Shown: positions 1 through 8,017 of the stretch, in pieces
How the letters are laid out: every line of letters begins with the position of its first letter
Numbering within the stretch: position 1 is the first letter of the stretch
Assembly (NCBI GenBank): GCA_025455885.1
Contig: JALOLR010000008.1
Span: forward strand, 186,001 to 250,000
From: Acidimicrobiales bacterium
GTDB lineage: Bacteria > Actinomycetota > Acidimicrobiia > Acidimicrobiales > Acidimicrobilacustridaceae
Reading direction: 5' to 3'
DNA: 64,000 nucleotides
Made by a program: the position numbers and the translations under genes
Notes under the pieces: model-generated
The model's input: the letters and a program-made list of their open reading frames with translations, nothing else
Databases searched by the model: none
Told to the model about the DNA's origin: nothing

Positions 1-2
1 AG

Positions 3-578
3 CGGTCAGTACGAACGCTCGTTCGCGCAGCCGCTGCTTGTGCTTCCTTCTGTGAGCACGTCGAACACAACGAGCCCGGCACCACCTACGGGGTCACAAT
101 GGCCGCCGATGAGATGCGGACCATGGCCGCAAGCCTCGCCTCCGCATCCGGGCTCTCGCTGCGCAGGGCCTACGCCGAGCGACTCCGACAAGTCGAGACA
201 TCAAGCCTTCTGCGGTTCGCAGATGAGCGCCAATCACCCGTGCTCGCCGGGGTCAACGCACTTGCTGACGCCCAGAACTGGGACGAGGTGCAGGTTGCCC
301 AGATGATGCACGACCGACAGTTCCACCCAGACGTGTTTGGACTGTCGAAGATCGACCAGCTCCGCCACTACACCTTCCACGTCACGAAGCTGGCAGGCCT
401 GTTTGTGGACGCAATTGACACTGGTACGTGGAGTGATTTCCAGAGTAAGAGGCTGCCAGACATAGCTATCTTCGGCGTGAAGTTGTCGACCGTTTGCAAC
501 GAGAGACTCCCATCCTCGCCCGTGGATGAGCTGCAAGTTAGTCACTCGATCGCGTCTGTGACGCCGGCGCGAGGCTAA
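3..578 (+). CDS. Hypothetical protein, 5' end probably beyond the window
   Basis: I do not recognise this protein. The reading frame is open to the left window edge; the first ATG in frame is at 99, but the codons before it read like normal protein, so the gene probably begins outside the window. The visible product is soluble and mostly helical, with no signal peptide or membrane segment. Its stop overlaps the start of the next gene (TAATG at 576-580), which suggests translational coupling with the dCTP-deaminase-like gene. Codon use is less GC-extreme than in the core genes, consistent with recent arrival. Function unknown. Confidence 0.5.
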   Translation, partial: RSVRTLVRAAAACASFCEHVEHNEPGTTYGVTMAADEMRTMAASLASASGLSLRRAYAERLRQVETSSLLRFADERQSPVLAGVNALADAQNWDEVQVAQMMHDRQFHPDVFGLSKIDQLRHYTFHVTKLAGLFVDAIDTGTWSDFQSKRLPDIAIFGVKLSTVCNERLPSSPVDELQVSHSIASVTPARG

Positions 579-1015
579 TGGCAGGGTTCTGGTCGACCGA
601 AACCCTAAAGCTCCGGCTGCCGGCCGAAGGCCTCGTTGATCCGTACGAAGCAAGGTTCGTCCAGAACTGCTCGTACGAGCTCCGGCTCGGCTCAGAGGTA
701 TACGTCACGGGGGAGGACTCCAAGACCAAGCGACGCGTTGAGCCGAGCGACCAAGTCAGAATTCCGCCAGGTCAGTTTGCGAATCTTCTAACTGAGGAAA
801 CGGTTCGGATCCCTTCTGATGCACTCGGCCTGATCTCTGCGCGATTCAAGTGGAAGCAGCGTGGTCTTGTAAACGTCTCAGGCTTTCACGTCGACCCTGG
901 GTACGAGGGAAACTCGACCGCCTCGACGACGCCACCGCCGCGCTGGACCGCGCCATCGAGTGCAGCACCAACGAATCCGAACGCTCCTTCCTCCGCCGCC
1001 GAGCCGAGGAACTGA
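578..1015 (+). pseudogene. dCTP deaminase / dUTPase-like protein, 3' truncated and run into foreign sequence
   Basis: The first ~110 residues look like the trimeric dCTP deaminase/dUTPase fold: a conserved segment around residues 85-110 (GLISARFKWKQRGL followed by VDPGYEG) matches the core of that family, which hydrolyses or deaminates pyrimidine deoxynucleotides. Normal members continue for another 60-80 residues with the nucleotide-binding and C-terminal lid parts. Here the similarity stops at about base 905 and the frame goes on into low-complexity Pro/Ser/Thr residues to a stop at 1013-1015. In another frame the same bases encode the end of a sigma factor, so this is a chimeric junction and the protein is probably inactive. 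dCTP deaminases can act in phage defence; that role here is only a guess. Confidence 0.6.
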
Positions 1016-1050
1016 ACGAGACCGTGACCCCGCCCGGCGATCGAACCTGA
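908..1050 (+). pseudogene. C-terminal remnant of an ECF sigma factor (DUF6596-type)
   Basis: In the frame ending at the TGA at 1048-1050 the sequence reads LDDATAALDRAIE, then NESERSFLRRRAEEL. This is the characteristic last helix pair of the ECF41/DUF6596-like sigma factors, whose C-termini repeat motifs of the form AYDRAI..t.N..ERaFL.rR..EL. Only about 45 codons survive; everything upstream has been replaced by the dCTP-deaminase-like gene, with the joint between about 890 and 910. It has no start of its own and cannot be functional. The family assignment rests on a short segment. Confidence 0.6.
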
Positions 1051-1097
1051 CGCCACCACCGGTCGCGCCCACGTCAGCACGGTCGAGGGCCGACTGG

Positions 1098-1475
1098 TCA
1101 GGCGGCCAGTCGAGTAGGGGATGGAGCGGTTCTGCTCTCGCGGAAGATGAGCACGAGTGTGGCGATGTGGACCACCGTGATGGCGAGGTTGCTGATGACG
1201 ACCGGGTTCTGGAGCGTGCCGACCGTGAACGGGGTCGTCACCTTGTACAGGACCTGGACGAGGAGGAGTGCGGCGGTCATCCGACGATTAGGCCGGATCA
1301 GAAGCACCAGCGAGAGCACGGCGATGGCCAGGTAGATGGACAGCAGGATGCCGCGAGCCTGGGTCGACTCGCCGTAGGCACGAGCGACCCATCCGGTGTC
1401 GAGCGCAAGTCCGAGGCAGATCGGGACGAGCACTGCGATGTTCAGTGACAGTGAGAGCGTGATCATTCGACGCAT
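1098..1475 (-). CDS. Small integral membrane protein
   Basis: A 125-aa protein with four predicted membrane helices separated by short loops and no recognised catalytic motif. I place the start at the ATG at 1475 because a GAGGAG ribosome-binding site sits about 6 bases upstream; an in-frame ATG at 1505 adds only ten residues lying in the GGT repeat. The layout resembles the small DUF-type four-helix membrane proteins common in actinobacteria. It lies downstream of and in the same direction as the TetR gene, with the microsatellite between them. Function unknown. Confidence 0.65.
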   Translation of the reverse strand: MRRMITLSLSLNIAVLVPICLGLALDTGWVARAYGESTQARGILLSIYLAIAVLSLVLLIRPNRRMTAALLLVQVLYKVTTPFTVGTLQNPVVISNLAITVVHIATLVLIFRESRTAPSPTRLAA

Positions 1476-1505
1476 GGCGTTCTCCTCGGCGGTGATGGTC
1501 CACAC

Positions 1506-1559
1506 GGTGGTGGTGGTGGTGGTGGTGGTGGTGGTGGTGGTGGTGGCGGCGGCGGTGGT
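1506..1559. repeat. (GGT)n microsatellite, ~13 perfect units then interrupted
   Basis: Thirteen GGT triplets run from 1506 to 1544, followed by GGC GGC GGC GGT GGT. The tract lies between the TetR gene and the downstream membrane-protein gene, just ahead of the latter's ribosome-binding site. On the minus strand it is a CCA/CAC-rich leader. Such tracts are prone to slippage, so length variation could change the leader of the membrane-protein gene. Confidence 0.85.
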
Positions 1560-1599
1560 CGTTGTCGTTGTTGATCTCGGTGGGGTGCGGCTCTCGGAG

Positions 1600-2190
1600 C
1601 TACACCGGGTCCAGGGCGATCGCGCGTGCCGCTCGTCCGGCAGCCGCGGCCAGCGCGTCGGCGTCGGCGGGGCCGCTGGGCAGTCCTTCCCACGGGCCCA
1701 TCTGGACGACGCCGTGAGCGAGCGACCAGGTCATCAACGCTCGTCGGGCGGCCTCCTCGGCGTTCAGCGTCGGGTTCGCTTCCGCGATGGATGCCGCAAG
1801 GGTGGCGAAGGTTCCCAGCGCGACTTCCTGCAGGGCGGCGGCGGTCGTGCCGGTCCGCTGGTGGGGCGGCATCGCGAACATCAGCCGGTAGTGGGTCGGG
1901 TGGGCCCAACCGAAGCGCACGTAGGCCGCCGTGATCGCTTCGAGACGGTCCGCGTCCGCGCCGGCGACGTCGGCCTGAGTGGCGGCGAGGGCCACGAAGC
2001 CCTGATGCGCGACCTCGGTGAGCAGATCGTCCTTCCCCGCGAAGTGGTGGTAGGCCGCGGCCGGCGATACGTCGGCTCGTCGTGCCACGGCTCGCAGGCT
2101 CGGCTCCGTACCCTCCTCGATCAGACCGAGCGCAGCCTCGATGAGGGCACCGGGGACATCTCCATGGTGTTGTCCGACCGCACGTGCCAT
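1600..2190 (-). CDS. TetR/AcrR family transcriptional regulator
   Basis: A 196-aa one-component repressor. The N-terminal helix-turn-helix is clear at residues 15-60 (ALIEAALGLIEEG, then LRAVARRADVSPAAAYHHF and the KDDLL turn). The C-terminal part carries the ligand-domain pattern seen in TetR proteins with a WHG domain (YRLMFAMPP near residue 100; ALMTWSLAHGVVQM near residue 150). The start at 2190 is an ATG in the strongly TetR-like frame. It likely controls itself and perhaps the membrane protein downstream; its ligand is unknown. Confidence 0.88.
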   Translation of the reverse strand: MARAVGQHHGDVPGALIEAALGLIEEGTEPSLRAVARRADVSPAAAYHHFAGKDDLLTEVAHQGFVALAATQADVAGADADRLEAITAAYVRFGWAHPTHYRLMFAMPPHQRTGTTAAALQEVALGTFATLAASIAEANPTLNAEEAARRALMTWSLAHGVVQMGPWEGLPSGPADADALAAAAGRAARAIALDPV

Positions 2191-2255
2191 GGGGAAAGTT
2201 TAACAGTGTTCAACTCGAACCGGACACACCTCTCGCACCGGGCCGGCCTCGGGGA

Positions 2256-2447
2256 AAGAGCGTGGACCGTGCGACCGGGCTGTTGTGTGGCCGTGCCGGC
2301 ACGGCCGACATCGTCGATGCGTCCGTCGCGCTCGTCGCCGCCGCCCGATCACAGAACGGCCCGGTCGCCCTCGTCACCTCCGACCCCACCGACCTCCAAC
2401 ACCTGCTGGCGACGCTCGACGCGCCAGTTCGCCTCGTCACCGTCTGA
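2256..2447 (+). pseudogene. C-terminal fragment of a PIN-domain (VapC-like) protein
   Basis: The frame encodes a typical PIN-domain tail: an acidic residue in VDASVALVAA, then VALVTSDPTDLQHLL with the conserved TSDP turn, ending 12 residues later. The first catalytic half (the LDT/DAS strand and middle Glu) is missing; upstream residues from the ATG at 2184 are not PIN-like and overlap the TetR start. It is best read as the remains of a toxin gene. It lies only 15 bp from the left island repeat, on the chromosome side, so it belonged to the original neighbourhood downstream of the tRNA. Confidence 0.6.
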
Positions 2448-2462
2448 CTGACCACGTCCCGA

Positions 2463-2556
2463 GAACGGCGAAGGCCCATCCTCTCGGATGGGCCCTGACC
2501 TGCATTTTCGTTGGTGGCGGGGGCAGGATTTGAACCTGCGACCTTCGGGTTATGAG
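2463..2556. repeat. Left attachment-site repeat (3' half of tRNA-fMet plus flank)
   Basis: Identical over 94 bp to 13982-14075. Positions 2512-2556 correspond to the tRNA from the anticodon loop to the encoded CCA end (minus strand); 2463-2511 is the tRNA 3' flank including a 9-bp hairpin at 2473-2494. Identity breaks exactly at the anticodon loop, the usual crossover place for tyrosine recombinases at tRNA genes. Confidence 0.93.
2473..2494 (-). terminator. Displaced copy of the tRNA-fMet terminator hairpin
   Basis: A perfect 9-bp inverted repeat (GGCCCATCC and GGATGGGCC) with a 4-base TCTC loop, the duplicate of the hairpin downstream of the intact tRNA at 13992-14013. In its present place it has no promoter-proximal RNA gene to terminate. 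Confidence 0.6.
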
Positions 2557-2673
2557 TTGGCTCACGACTGTGTCGCCTGGTGTCGAGTGGTGCCAGATCA
2601 TGCTCCTGAGCTGGGGTTTCGTGGGTCCTCGCCGAGAACCCAACTGCGTCGGTTCCGGTTCATGTCGGGCCGT

Positions 2674-2695
2674 CCGTTAGAAGATCCGTTAGAAG
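2674..2695. repeat. Tandem 12-mer CCGTTAGAAGAT near the left island end
   Basis: Nearly two copies of CCGTTAGAAGAT occur here and again at 13951-13972, in the same orientation and each inside the island close to an attachment repeat (118 bp from the left core, 10 bp from the right). The same short direct repeats at both ends are what recombinase arm sites or excisionase sites look like; that role is inferred. Confidence 0.65.
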
Positions 2696-2720
2696 ATCCA
2701 CGCCCTGGCATGGGTCGGAC

Positions 2721-5036
2721 TCACCGATCCCTCGTGCCAAACCAGCCGCGCCTAGGACGCCTTGCTCCTGTGGACTCCTCCGGAGGCGGGGGCAACGGCG
2801 CGGCGGCAGGCGGCGGAGGTGGCGGCGGCGGAGAGGGAGCCGTCTGCGGCGGCGGAGGTGGCGGCGGCGGCGGAGAGGGAGCCATCGGCGTGGCGAGCTG
2901 AGTTTCGACGACCGCACAGAAGCGGTCGAAGCCGGCTGCCTCGCCGCCGAGGTGAGTCCACTCGACCCCCGCACCCACTTCCTTCATGTCGGGGCGTTCA
3001 CCGGTGGCTTCCCAACGCTGGATGAACTCGCCACTCTGACGGGTGAGTCGCTGTATGGCCCATTGCTGCTCGGAAGCGTCTCGGTCCTTCCAGCTCGCGT
3101 CCTCGGGAAGCACCCGACCGCCCATCCCCTGCCAGACCCCAAGGAGAAGCGTGTGAGGCTCGCTCTTGAGCATCTGCACCCGCACTGGCGTCGCCGGCGC
3201 GACCTCGCCAAGTGCGGCGTAGAGAGCGGCGAGATCGCCTCCGAACCAGTGGTTCGCAGCGCCCAGTCCGAAAGACGCGAACTGCTTGAAGGTCGGGGGC
3301 TTCGTCCGGGCCGCCATCCGCCGGCTGTATTCGGTTGCCACAGCCCGCAGCTCACCTTCCCAACGCTGCCGCAGGTACGAGTCCAGGTAATCCGCGGCCC
3401 ACGCGCGTCGGTACGCGGTGACCACGTCGCGAACCTGGACGAATCCTCCGCGGGGCAGCTTCGTCGATGAGTGCCCGATGGTGATGCTGATGCCGTGGCT
3501 GAGCTCGCGCGTCGCTCCGGCGATCTCCACTTCCTGCGGCGGAGGGATTATCTCATCGAGGCGCTTGAGTTCAGCGAAGAAGGCCCGGTCGATCGGAAAT
3601 CCAGCATCGGTGAGGGCGGTGATCGACTCCCGCTCATGGTTGTCCAGACGAGCGAAGGAGGTTCTGGCTGAAGGGCCTTCCGAGATGAACCACGCAGCGA
3701 GGGCTGTGTTGTTCCAGAACTCCACTGCGGGTCCGAAGGCGTCGGCCATCAGGCGATGGGGCCAGAACTCGGTGACGATCTTGTCGGGCCAACGGCCCAA
3801 CGCGCAGCCGCCCCAAAGCCGGTCGATGCGGGCGATCAACTCCGGTGAGAGCAGATCCCGGTAGCGATAGGGAACGGGTGCGTTCTGGTTGTTGGGACTG
3901 AACCAGCCTTCATCAACCAGCCCCCAGAGCGACGGACTCCCGGGAGTCTGGCGGGCGTGGATCTCGTCGAACTCTGTCCACCAGTTGCGCATCGCCGCCA
4001 CCCGTTCCTCGATCGGGGACTGCGCGGAACTGCCGCCGTGCAAGGCGGCGAGCATGCGTTGTACCTCTTCGAGGGGAAGCCCCTTGTCCTCGGCCACTGC
4101 GGCTGCCCGATCGGCGGTCGGCGCATAGATGCGCGGTTCGGGAAGTGAGCCGGCAAGCTTCTCCCCCGGGTTGGGCGGTGCACCGATGTGATCGAGAAAG
4201 GCGAGCCAGTCGCCACCGAAGACCCATACGAGTATCGGCTGGAGTGCTTTGGTCATCACCTGTTCTGCGAGTGGCGGGCCGGACTTGGCCTTCCTGGCGT
4301 GGGCCCGGGCGAGGGTCTGGACGGCCCCGGCACGCCACAGCCGAGCGGTGTCCGACGAGGCCTGCGACGCGAGGGACTGAGCGAGCCTCTGTTCCGCGGC
4401 CATCTTCTCGGGGTGGGTGAGACGGGCCCATCCCGCACCGAAGCCGAACGGAGCGAACGCTTCCTCGACATCGAATCCGAGCGAGTCGAGAGTCTCCCGG
4501 GCAGAGTTCAACTGGGTGCGCACCTGGTCTGGCTTGGGTCGTTTGGTGCTAGCCGTGCGGATCTCAACGGGAGCGATCAGGGCGGCGGCGAGCGGCGAGA
4601 CCAACGCCCACACAGCCATCGCGTCAGCGCTCCCTCTGAATCGCACGCGGCCGGTCGTGGCCCGGGCTGCAGCCACAGCGAAGGCCTGCCCGGCGACCAA
4701 CGCCGACGGCAGGTTGCAGGCCCCGACCTTGAGCGTCGCCTCCTCGGGAAGGAACCACGCGCCCTTCGACTCCTGGCGGTTCAGATCGAACCGTTCGTCG
4801 ACAAGAGCCCGCGAGCGCTCCGAGAGCCCGGTGATCGTCACCGTGTCCGCGGGGTCCTTGGCCCTGGCCCGGCCGAGGGTCACGAACGGGTGGCCAGAGA
4901 GGCAGAGCGCAAGTAGCTCGGCAAGGAGCACGTCGAGGTCGACGAAACGGGCGGCCTGGTCCTCGGACGCCTCAGCAGCGAGGAGCTCTGCGGGCGACCC
5001 CTTGAGCAAAGCAGCGGTGAACCCGGGACTACTCAC
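2721..5036 (-). CDS. 771-aa protein of unknown function with polyproline C-terminal tail; third gene of nuclease-helicase cassette
   Basis: I do not recognise a known domain. The protein is large and soluble, with an Ala-rich helical N-terminal part (1-~230), a Trp/aromatic-rich middle (about 330-450, with several WW/WF pairs) and a region ending near residue 700. The tail has two runs of nine to ten prolines separated by QTAPS, then a basic end (RRPRRGWFGTRDR). The GTG start at 5036 overlaps the helicase stop by 8 bases, so the two are probably translationally coupled. In comparable defence operons a large unknown partner often senses or tethers the effector; that is inference. The proline runs come from CCG-type repeats and may vary in length. 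Confidence 0.8.
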   Translation of the reverse strand: MSSPGFTAALLKGSPAELLAAEASEDQAARFVDLDVLLAELLALCLSGHPFVTLGRARAKDPADTVTITGLSERSRALVDERFDLNRQESKGAWFLPEEATLKVGACNLPSALVAGQAFAVAAARATTGRVRFRGSADAMAVWALVSPLAAALIAPVEIRTASTKRPKPDQVRTQLNSARETLDSLGFDVEEAFAPFGFGAGWARLTHPEKMAAEQRLAQSLASQASSDTARLWRAGAVQTLARAHARKAKSGPPLAEQVMTKALQPILVWVFGGDWLAFLDHIGAPPNPGEKLAGSLPEPRIYAPTADRAAAVAEDKGLPLEEVQRMLAALHGGSSAQSPIEERVAAMRNWWTEFDEIHARQTPGSPSLWGLVDEGWFSPNNQNAPVPYRYRDLLSPELIARIDRLWGGCALGRWPDKIVTEFWPHRLMADAFGPAVEFWNNTALAAWFISEGPSARTSFARLDNHERESITALTDAGFPIDRAFFAELKRLDEIIPPPQEVEIAGATRELSHGISITIGHSSTKLPRGGFVQVRDVVTAYRRAWAADYLDSYLRQRWEGELRAVATEYSRRMAARTKPPTFKQFASFGLGAANHWFGGDLAALYAALGEVAPATPVRVQMLKSEPHTLLLGVWQGMGGRVLPEDASWKDRDASEQQWAIQRLTRQSGEFIQRWEATGERPDMKEVGAGVEWTHLGGEAAGFDRFCAVVETQLATPMAPSPPPPPPPPPQTAPSPPPPPPPPAAAPLPPPPEESTGARRPRRGWFGTRDR

Positions 5037-7095
5037 GGAACTCCCTCACCACATCGACGAACTGCTCGAAAGTGAGCGGACTGGCTGTAGTCGCGGCGTA
5101 CTCGGCGTAACGCTGCATCAAAGCGGCCCTCTCTCGTTCGTCACGTACGGCTTCGACGCGGTCCTGGTCGTGGATAACACGCTCTTCGATCGTCCCCTGC
5201 TCGAAGAGCACGAAGGCGTCCGGGTACATCTGGGCCCCTACGTCCTCGGCTCCGACGTCGGCGTCGCTACCAGCAATGATCGAGTCGCCTGCGTCAGGAA
5301 GCTCGTCGAGGGTGACCGGGTCCATGTCGTTCTCTAAGTAGATGGTCTCGACGTGCGCGTCGAGATCCATTTCGGCGTGGTAGACGACGTCCAGAAACTG
5401 GTCTGCGGGTGCCACACGGCCGACGAGAGACGGGTGTTGGATGACCCGGATGCCTCTCCCGATGAACTGGTAGAACTCGCTGAAACTCCCGTAGGGCCGC
5501 ATCGGGACGACCACGCCGATTGCGGGGAAGTCATAGCCCTGGCCGAGCATCTTGAGCTGCACGATGCCTTGAAGGTCTCCGTTGTCGGACTCGAACCGTT
5601 GGCGGACCTGCCGGATGTGGGCTTCGGACTGGGTGTGGTGAAGCGAGGCGCACGGGATCCCCTGCTCTTCGGCGATCGTCGCGAGTTGCTCGGCGTGACG
5701 CGCACCGAGCGCCGAGAACAGGACTCGAGGCTTCACCGGATGAAGCAGTTCGGCCTGGCTATCCAGAAGCTGGCGCACGAGGCGCATCACCTGACGGATC
5801 GGCTCGTCGGACTTGGCGGTGATGTTTGCCAGCTTGCGCTCGTTACCGATCACCTCGAGCAGAGAGTCCCGGCCGATGATCTGCTCTCGTGCGCCGTCGG
5901 GCCACACCGCCTGGTAAGTGGTGGCCGCCGGGTCGGGGGCGAAACGATGGACCCGGAGGTTCTTGGCGTTGCCGTCGACGATCGAGTCAATCAGCCGGTA
6001 TCGGTAGACGACGTCGGCGTCGATGGGTTTGCCGTCGACGCGCTGGAAGCATGCGGACATGAGCAGGGTCTTGCCGTCCGGAAACCTGCGAAACAGGCGC
6101 TGGTACGACTCCGAGGCAGCGATGTGGGCCTCGTCGATGACGATCATGTCGATGTCGTCGGGTCCCAGCTTGGCGAGCAGATCATCTGGGTCGTCGCCGG
6201 TTCCCAGGGAATGGAAGTTCGTGACGATGATGTCGGCGGCGAGAAGTTGCTCGCGGGTCACGGCCCGGATTGATCCGTCAGCCCGGTCGAGGGTCAGGGT
6301 CACCGGGGCGCGATGCCCGGGCAGCAGCGGTCCGCACGGCAGCCCGTAGAGGCTGTTGCCCACCGCCTGCGGATCGAGCGCCTTGTCGAACGTCCCACGA
6401 ATGACGGAGGCAGGGGTGACGATCAGCGCCCGCGTGGTGGTGAAGGCAACTGCGCTGAGCACCCCGAGGACCGTCTTGCCTGCGCCGACTGACATGACGG
6501 TGGCGGCGTTGCGCCCTCCGCTGCCGTAGTAGTTGCTCAACGCCGTGAACGCCTCGCGCTGGCACAGGCGGAGCGCGTCTCGGTTGATGGCGTGGCGGGC
6601 GGTTTCGAAGAAGCCCGACGGGGACGGTGGAACGGGTGGGGCCGCTGGCGATCGGGTGAGCGCGAAGAGCGGATCGGGCTCCATGTCGTCGGGGACAGCG
6701 ACAACCGGGTTCGCTACGAGGTGCGCTGCGAGTTGCGGGTCGCGGGCCAGCACAGCTTGGAGTTGGGCCACGCAGCGGGCCGTGTCGGTGCGGATCGAGT
6801 CGTAGGTGAAACGAACGACGGTCCGGCCGAGTGCGGCGAGATCGTTCTGGCGGAGCCGGTCATAAGTGAAGGCGTCACGGCTCGAGTGGTAGGCGAACCC
6901 GTCGAGCTCGACGGCGACCGCGAGCTGAGCACCGGCGATCTCGTAGTCGAGTCGGTAGGTGCGCTCCCCTGCCACGACCGGCTGTTGAGCCACCACGCTG
7001 CCAGCGAGCGACGTGGCTGCGGCGGGGTTGAGCACCCATTTCAAGAACGCCCATTCGAGGAACGACGCGGATTCGACCAGGGTCTCGAATCCCAC
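5029..7095 (-). CDS. DUF559-like PD-(D/E)XK nuclease fused to SF2 DEAH helicase
   Basis: Of 688 residues, about 1-115 resemble the DUF559/Vsr-type nuclease fold: YRLDYE with Asp50, then VELDGFAYH with Glu63 and His70, then DRLRQNDLAALG and VVRFTYDSI. The helicase follows: Walker A SVGAGKT at ~202-208, DEAH at 321-324, a SAC motif III at ~347-349, and motif VI QFIGRGIR at ~543-550. It should couple ATP-driven movement on nucleic acid to cleavage, like type I/III restriction subunits, but no methyltransferase or specificity gene is nearby. GTG start, 2 bp after the upstream gene's stop. It is the catalytic centre of a three-gene operon. Domain calls are confident; biological role is inferred. 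Confidence 0.85.
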   Translation of the reverse strand: MGFETLVESASFLEWAFLKWVLNPAAATSLAGSVVAQQPVVAGERTYRLDYEIAGAQLAVAVELDGFAYHSSRDAFTYDRLRQNDLAALGRTVVRFTYDSIRTDTARCVAQLQAVLARDPQLAAHLVANPVVAVPDDMEPDPLFALTRSPAAPPVPPSPSGFFETARHAINRDALRLCQREAFTALSNYYGSGGRNAATVMSVGAGKTVLGVLSAVAFTTTRALIVTPASVIRGTFDKALDPQAVGNSLYGLPCGPLLPGHRAPVTLTLDRADGSIRAVTREQLLAADIIVTNFHSLGTGDDPDDLLAKLGPDDIDMIVIDEAHIAASESYQRLFRRFPDGKTLLMSACFQRVDGKPIDADVVYRYRLIDSIVDGNAKNLRVHRFAPDPAATTYQAVWPDGAREQIIGRDSLLEVIGNERKLANITAKSDEPIRQVMRLVRQLLDSQAELLHPVKPRVLFSALGARHAEQLATIAEEQGIPCASLHHTQSEAHIRQVRQRFESDNGDLQGIVQLKMLGQGYDFPAIGVVVPMRPYGSFSEFYQFIGRGIRVIQHPSLVGRVAPADQFLDVVYHAEMDLDAHVETIYLENDMDPVTLDELPDAGDSIIAGSDADVGAEDVGAQMYPDAFVLFEQGTIEERVIHDQDRVEAVRDERERAALMQRYAEYAATTASPLTFEQFVDVVREFRE

Positions 7096-7097
7096 GC

Positions 7098-7727
7098 TCA
7101 GCCCCGGAACTCTGCTTCGAGGGCGGCTTGGCGTTCGAGGAGCTCGTCGAGCTTCTTGGGTTCGAACTGCTCGTGTTTCAGGCCGATCCGTGCCACCTGG
7201 ATCGCTTCGAGCAGAGCGCCTTCGTACTCGTAGATCGTGAGCAGATTCTGCATCGAGCTAACGCGGTAGTAGCTGGTCTCGTCCATCCGCGTGTAGGTGA
7301 AGGCTGACGGAAACGCTTCGAGGAAGGAAATGTCGAGCCAGGCGACGCGCTCGAGCAAGCCCAGAGCCTCAGGCTCCTCTCGACGACGCTTCCACGCGAC
7401 ACCGACGAACGCCTGTAGGGCGAAGTGATAGTCGGAGGCAACGCCCGGAAGCTCGAGGGCCTCAGCGAGTTTGCGGAGCACCGTGCCGGTCTTGAGCCCG
7501 TCGAGCTCCTCGTCGACGAAGTGATCGGCAGAAGGCGAGGCCGAGGAGCTCTCCTCGTCATCGCCCCACGTCAGATAGGTGACCACCCGGCCGTCGGTCG
7601 TGAACGACGAGACCTCAGGGCGCTCCGAGGCACGCTTGAGCTTTGAGCGATCCACAGGAACGATCGGCTCGTAAGCGACGCCCGGAATGTCCCCGAAGCG
7701 TGGGAACCAATTGATCTCGCCGAACAT
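7098..7727 (-). CDS. Unknown protein, first gene of the nuclease-helicase cassette
   Basis: A 209-aa soluble protein without a recognised domain. It begins with an aromatic and glycine-containing stretch (FGEINWFPRFGDIPG), has a Ser/Glu-rich segment near residues 55-75, and a helical second half with a leucine-rich C-terminal helix (PKKLDELLERQAALEAEF). The ATG at 7727 follows a GGGAGG only one base upstream, so a TTG at 7736 is an alternative start. It is separated from the helicase by 2 bp and shares its direction, so all three genes are almost certainly one transcript. It could be a sensor, inhibitor or assembly factor for the helicase; the sequence does not decide. Confidence 0.7.
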   Translation of the reverse strand: MFGEINWFPRFGDIPGVAYEPIVPVDRSKLKRASERPEVSSFTTDGRVVTYLTWGDDEESSSASPSADHFVDEELDGLKTGTVLRKLAEALELPGVASDYHFALQAFVGVAWKRRREEPEALGLLERVAWLDISFLEAFPSAFTYTRMDETSYYRVSSMQNLLTIYEYEGALLEAIQVARIGLKHEQFEPKKLDELLERQAALEAEFRG

Positions 7728-8017
7728 GCCTCCCAACCCCCAAGCAGCTCAGACCGTCGATCGGTCCGCGGAAGTCGTCCCAACCTCCGCCGCGGATCCG
7801 GACCACCGTCACCGTAGCTACTTGCAGCGACAGCGGCCGGCCAGACGATGGTCGAGCCCACAGGTACGGGGGTGAGGGCACGGGGCCGACGAACGAGGGC
7901 GCCAAGGCTTCCTGCTCACGGGGGACAATCCGGCGAGTGACACCCCAGGATGTAGGGGTCCCATCTCGGTCCCGGAAGTGGTCCCGGTTTCGGTCCCGAC
8001 AGTCTTCTCACCTGCGC

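Noticed and set aside
1396-2451. 351-codon frame containing a poly-valine run
   Set aside because: The run is the GGT microsatellite; the rest is antisense to the TetR gene.
2512-2556. Possible second tRNA gene
   Set aside because: Only the 3' half of tRNA-fMet is present (anticodon loop to CCA); the 5' half is replaced by unrelated sequence. It is the left attachment repeat.
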